NCBI GenBank assembly: GCA_037903355.1 | Contig: JBAJFE010000004.1 | Span: 5,502,001 to 5,566,000, forward strand | Length of the DNA stretch: 64,000 nucleotides | Reading direction: 5' to 3' | Source of the DNA: Trichuris trichiura | Lineage: Eukaryota > Nematoda > Enoplea > Trichinellida > Trichuridae | Shown: positions 62,401 to 64,000 of the stretch, piece by piece | Layout of the letters: every line of letters starts with the position of its first letter | Position numbering within the stretch: position 1 is the stretch's first letter | Position numbers and translations under genes: made by a program | Notes under the pieces: model-generated | Told to the model about the DNA's origin: nothing | Databases searched by the model: none | Seen by the model: only the letters and a program-made list of their open reading frames with translations

Positions 62401-64000
62401 CTCTGCTCCTGAACAGTTGAGTGCAATGATTAGCTACCCTGACGCTGATGGAAAAACGAAGAAATTACTTGAAGCCTTTAAAGCTTTTTGAATACAGAGT
62501 GAACGCGAGAAAAGGGCTGAGTTTTGGGATTTTCAAAATTTGAAAGAAGGAGAAACAGAAGGAAACGACCGTGGGCTCTAGACCGCCGGCATTTTGCCCC
62601 AACGAACAGTGTAGTTTGAAGTCGGTTTGGCAACGTTAGCTCGCTGTTTCTATCACGACTACTTTGCCGTATCTGAATCGGTTGGCCTTTTGGCGCCATC
62701 GTTGTACGATTCGTTTAACCAACTGTAACCCGTACTGCAAGATCCGTTGGCTTCTTGACACCACTGCTCTATGCTTTGGCCAAAGAATAGCTGATTCATA
62801 TTTTCTCATCCCAGCATCTGTTGGCCTAGTCTTGCCAAAGTGGGTCTTGTAATGTACGCTACCTAAGCCTAAGTTGACAATGGACTCCCGACAAACGGAA
62901 GTGGACTTCTAATGAACCACTTAACGTATCCTGAAATGGTGAGCAGAAAATAGTCCTGTTGGACGCAATCTTCTGTTGGCCAGATAGGAGTCCATTTTCT
63001 GTTCTAAGTTTCGGTAGCGTACATTCACCGTGACTAACAGGGGACTGTGATATTAATATCATTACTAATCAAGTCATACGCAGTGTTAGAGCAACCGCCG
63101 CAAACACACTAAGCCATGAAGCAATCTTCTCAAGAAATGCATTTCAGGAAAGAATGATTTATCCAATACTACGCGAAGAAAGTTTTACAGTTTTGTTCCT
63201 GAATGATGATGAGATGATTAGGCAAAATGCTTTGCCAAATCGATTGGCAATGTCCGTGAGGGAAAGGCTTTTCCAAAAAATACATTTAAGAAAAAGTTGT
63301 TCCAACAGAATAAACCATACGAGAGAATAAAACGTTACGCCCCCTTTACAAAGCAGCAGATCTTCAAACGCGAATTAATTAATTTAAAGTCTTTGTTTCT
63401 TCGCACGTTCAGCTTTTAGGGCCAATTACAGCCCACTTTCAGTCTGCGTTAACTGTATTAAGAGACTGATTTCAAAACTTCAACTATCTTTTGAGATGTG
63501 GTATCCTATTTCCTCGTAATTAAAAACTGTTCATTAATATTAATAAACGCTTGTACTTTTCTTGCGGGTTAACGTCGCCGACTGTAGCTAAGACAAAGCG
63601 GTTTCAACATTACAATGACAGGAGGCGCTAAAAAAAAAATTAAGAAAATTGCCCACCAGAACTAAGACCGAAGGTTATGTTGGTGAACTGAGCAAGTCGC
63701 AATGCTGTGTCGTACACCTGAATAGCCAGCTCCCTAGTTGGTAGTAGCACCAGAACCCTTGTCTTGCGTGCTCCACATGGTCGGAATAGCAGCCGCTCCA
63801 AAACAGGAATGAGATAGGCAGCGGTTTTACCTACGGATTAACCCAAGATTTGGTACAAACCATCAGAAGCAAAATCCACAACTACCTGTGCCAGTGGCAG
63901 CGCAAACGCAAAGATCCTTGCCTAACAAAGCGATGGGAATACACGCACTTTGCACAGGAGTAGGATGGACGTAACCCATGGACGATATGGCCTGATGAAG
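50436..64000 (-). CDS. DDX27: DEAD-box RNA helicase DDX27, 3' part
   Basis: Nucleolar ATP-dependent RNA helicase of 60S ribosome biogenesis (Drs1 in yeast; family knowledge). Exons (minus): 64000-63886 (continues off window), 63830-63657, 52403-52253, 52122-52023, 51962-51821, 51688-51552, 51495-51397, 51340-51163, 51078-50866, 50668-50576, 50524-50436. All are GT/AG and phase-consistent. Motifs in order: Q-motif region ([17 protein letters not shown]), Walker A ATGTGKT across an intron, [20 protein letters not shown] (ILILDEADR), SAT (LFSATMSDE), motif V ([10 protein letters not shown]), motif VI ([11 protein letters not shown]). The C-terminus is a lysine-rich coiled-coil, shorter than in vertebrates. 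Introns are 51-197 nt except one of 11,253 nt (52404-63656), which hosts an MFS gene on the other strand. Intact as far as seen. Confidence 0.95.
52404..53100. other. Start of the long DDX27 intron, no gene
   Basis: AT-rich intron sequence with short frames only. Confidence 0.4.
53140..53710 (+). pseudogene. Decayed Tigger/pogo-type transposase
   Basis: Plus-strand relic inside the DDX27 intron. Around 53270-53390, across stops, it reads FDETAS...[17 protein letters not shown], equivalent to the D-E-T and VTVL..NA.G blocks of Tigger/jerky transposases. At 53504-53707 it is open and reads [18 protein letters not shown], then [12 protein letters not shown], equivalent to the LLDNAP...TSLIQPMDQG block. 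The second catalytic aspartate of the DDE triad is N (LNNSP for LDNAP), and the frame stops early. Not the same sequence as elements A and B. Confidence 0.75.
53720..56570. other. Intron interior, no supported gene
   Basis: Frames at minus 54560-54940 (126 codons) and others are hydrophobic and AT-driven, with no recognisable product. Confidence 0.35.
56577..56960. mobile_element. Penelope-derived foldback E
   Basis: Copy 1 family foldback with the tail on the right. It is flanked by agctttaatatt (56565-56576) and agctttagtatt (56961-56972), a 12-bp duplication with one mismatch. The left arm is internally rearranged: a short 'agttcagttattaagaaaatgtacag' piece is repeated near 56680-56730. 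Confidence 0.82.
56746..56773 (+). ncRNA. Hammerhead-like core in foldback E
   Basis: CTGACGA (56746-56752), C, GGAAC, loop, GTTCC, GAAA (56770-56773). Confidence 0.5.
56980..58020. other. 5' flank of the MFS gene, no gene seen
   Basis: No supported frame. The promoter of the nested transporter gene must lie here if it is transcribed independently; I see no decisive element. Confidence 0.35.
58034..59239 (+). CDS. Major facilitator superfamily transporter, intronless
   Basis: A complete 401-codon frame with ATG in a GACGGATGG context and a TAA stop. About twelve hydrophobic segments fit an MFS membrane transporter. A motif-A match lies in the first cytosolic loop ([10 protein letters not shown], residues about 64-73, with the D and second G kept). 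[15 protein letters not shown] follows at about 137-151, and [11 protein letters not shown], then PLVGSYVIQ, at about 337-359, as in drug:H+ antiporter-like MFS proteins. It resembles the SLC22A18/MFSD9/MFSD10 group, but I cannot settle the subfamily or substrate. It lies wholly inside one DDX27 intron on the opposite strand. Its lack of introns, against intron-dense neighbours, suggests a retrocopied origin (inference). The frame is intact and so probably selected. Confidence 0.88.
   Translation: MDRRQKLFLYVCLVSAVWHIGVQWTNLLFPFLEWEVQPPLAMVDIGVIHALGNLWNMIGAFLIGLLIDIYGLKICLISSAVSTSLYYFCIASSKGYWSFILAQTFRLGFHFDHLTEIFVSTITREGERTADLLKLSIPAGASLMIGPFLAGKMTVLYDIRTAQFFNSFLTLAFILPPVIYLLPETHKLSPVYTAKLKLHQYWQMAYNDRLIKCIGLKALLTASVICYEIVTWQHIVRRHSETPGDATVLFCILGSAILFMNFYGIRKLKHNFDPTTLVEIALVCLMISYLLLTVAKSYVFTVLLMILQTVSNAVATAEVMAQLIGTVERSHLGKASGLARATQWLLQCSIPLVGSYVIQNWSYSVLCILAAAFAGLALVEIARYGRFLNTTMDELPWLLQS
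59250..61075. other. Intron interior, no supported gene
   Basis: AT-rich; nothing recognised. Confidence 0.4.
61080..61370 (-). CDS. Possible exon of unknown protein
   Basis: Ninety-six codons to a stop, with coding-like composition: [20 protein letters not shown], then [20 protein letters not shown], ending in an acidic FNPESDES tail. Not recognised; it could be a helical-repeat fragment, a transposon piece or chance. No partner exon was found. It lies in the DDX27 intron on the same strand as DDX27 but does not fit the DDX27 sequence. Confidence 0.3.
   Translation of the reverse strand: MLLLALFEVSALENKTSIVRALLKYIPYLKDANAQLLQGQTLECIFDLFGILFFTQMFPLSELPAAVISCTEIWQKLVKVRMFNPESDESGAFGIK
61497..61685. 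mobile_element. Diverged foldback with Penelope-like ends
   Basis: Arms of about 50 bp: 'gaaacagccgatttactggac...gtagctttcag' at 61499-61546, and its inverted match at about 61628-61680. The inner part has 'cgctgaggatgg...ctgaaagctacg', a CTGANGA...GAAA-like remnant. A second short inverted pair, tacgtaaaatgaatgattcattttacgt, lies at the centre. Confidence 0.55.
61690..62845. other. Intron interior, no supported gene
   Basis: A plus-strand 73-codon frame at 62270-62491 (ending [16 protein letters not shown]) is coding-like but unassignable. Confidence 0.35.
62851..63025. mobile_element. MITE-like element with ~38-bp terminal inverted repeats
   Basis: Left repeat 62851-62888 and right repeat 62987-63025 start and end with AATGTACGCTACC and its complement, and both run to the TGGACTCC block, with a few mismatches and one gap. 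The interior is about 100 bp and non-coding. No target duplication is clear, so the superfamily is unknown. Confidence 0.75.
63030..63656. other. End of the long DDX27 intron
   Basis: No gene or repeat seen. The DDX27 donor site is at 63655-63656 (GTGGGC on the minus strand). Confidence 0.5.

Noticed and set aside
1..64000. CRISPR arrays, bacterial operons, ribosome binding sites
   Set aside because: The window is eukaryotic, with spliced genes; no such structures are present.

Overview
This is a window of an animal nuclear genome, not a prokaryotic one. Genes are split by introns with GT...AG ends, mostly only 48-65 nt long. The clear genes are metazoan: an ESRP-type splicing regulator, DNAJC8 and DDX27. 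The repeats are of animal type: Penelope-like retroelements with reverse transcriptase plus GIY-YIG endonuclease, and Tigger/pogo DNA transposons. The very short introns make a compact invertebrate such as a nematode my best guess, held with low confidence.

Layout. At 617-2451 (minus) are five or six exons of an ESRP/fusilli-like gene, from the N-terminal DnaQ-like region into the first half of RRM1; the rest is not found and probably lies left of the window. At 14455-15375 (minus) is a three-exon gene I do not recognise, encoding a proline-rich basic protein with a roughly 60-residue duplicated unit. At 37680-40106 (minus) is a complete nine-exon DNAJC8 gene. From 50436 to the right edge (minus) is DDX27, missing only its 5' part. 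One DDX27 intron (52404-63656) is 11.25 kb long, while its other introns are 51-197 nt. That intron holds an intact single-exon MFS transporter gene on the opposite strand (58034-59239), plus a dead Tigger transposase, a foldback element and a MITE-like element.

Most of the remaining DNA is mobile. Three Penelope-like elements (7479-9639, 11094-13642, 32284-33846) each have 12-13 bp target duplications and the same layout: a 5'-truncated RT-endonuclease copy facing an inverted copy of its own 3' end. Five short foldbacks (18915-19272, 20356-20572, 28588-28902, 46917-47094, 56577-56960) keep only these ends, again with target duplications. Most copies of the ends carry a hammerhead-like core: CTGANGA, one extra base, a stem whose sequence differs between families but still pairs, a loop, then GAAA. 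The third Penelope copy sits inside a Tigger/pogo element (31494-33944); a related uninterrupted element 90 bp away (34035-35247) shows the empty site. Older Penelope relics lie near 21.3-22.6 kb and 26.5-27.4 kb.

Exon coordinates were worked out by eye from splice signals, reading-frame phase and similarity to known families. Long stretches listed as 'other' are ones where I see no gene I can support.
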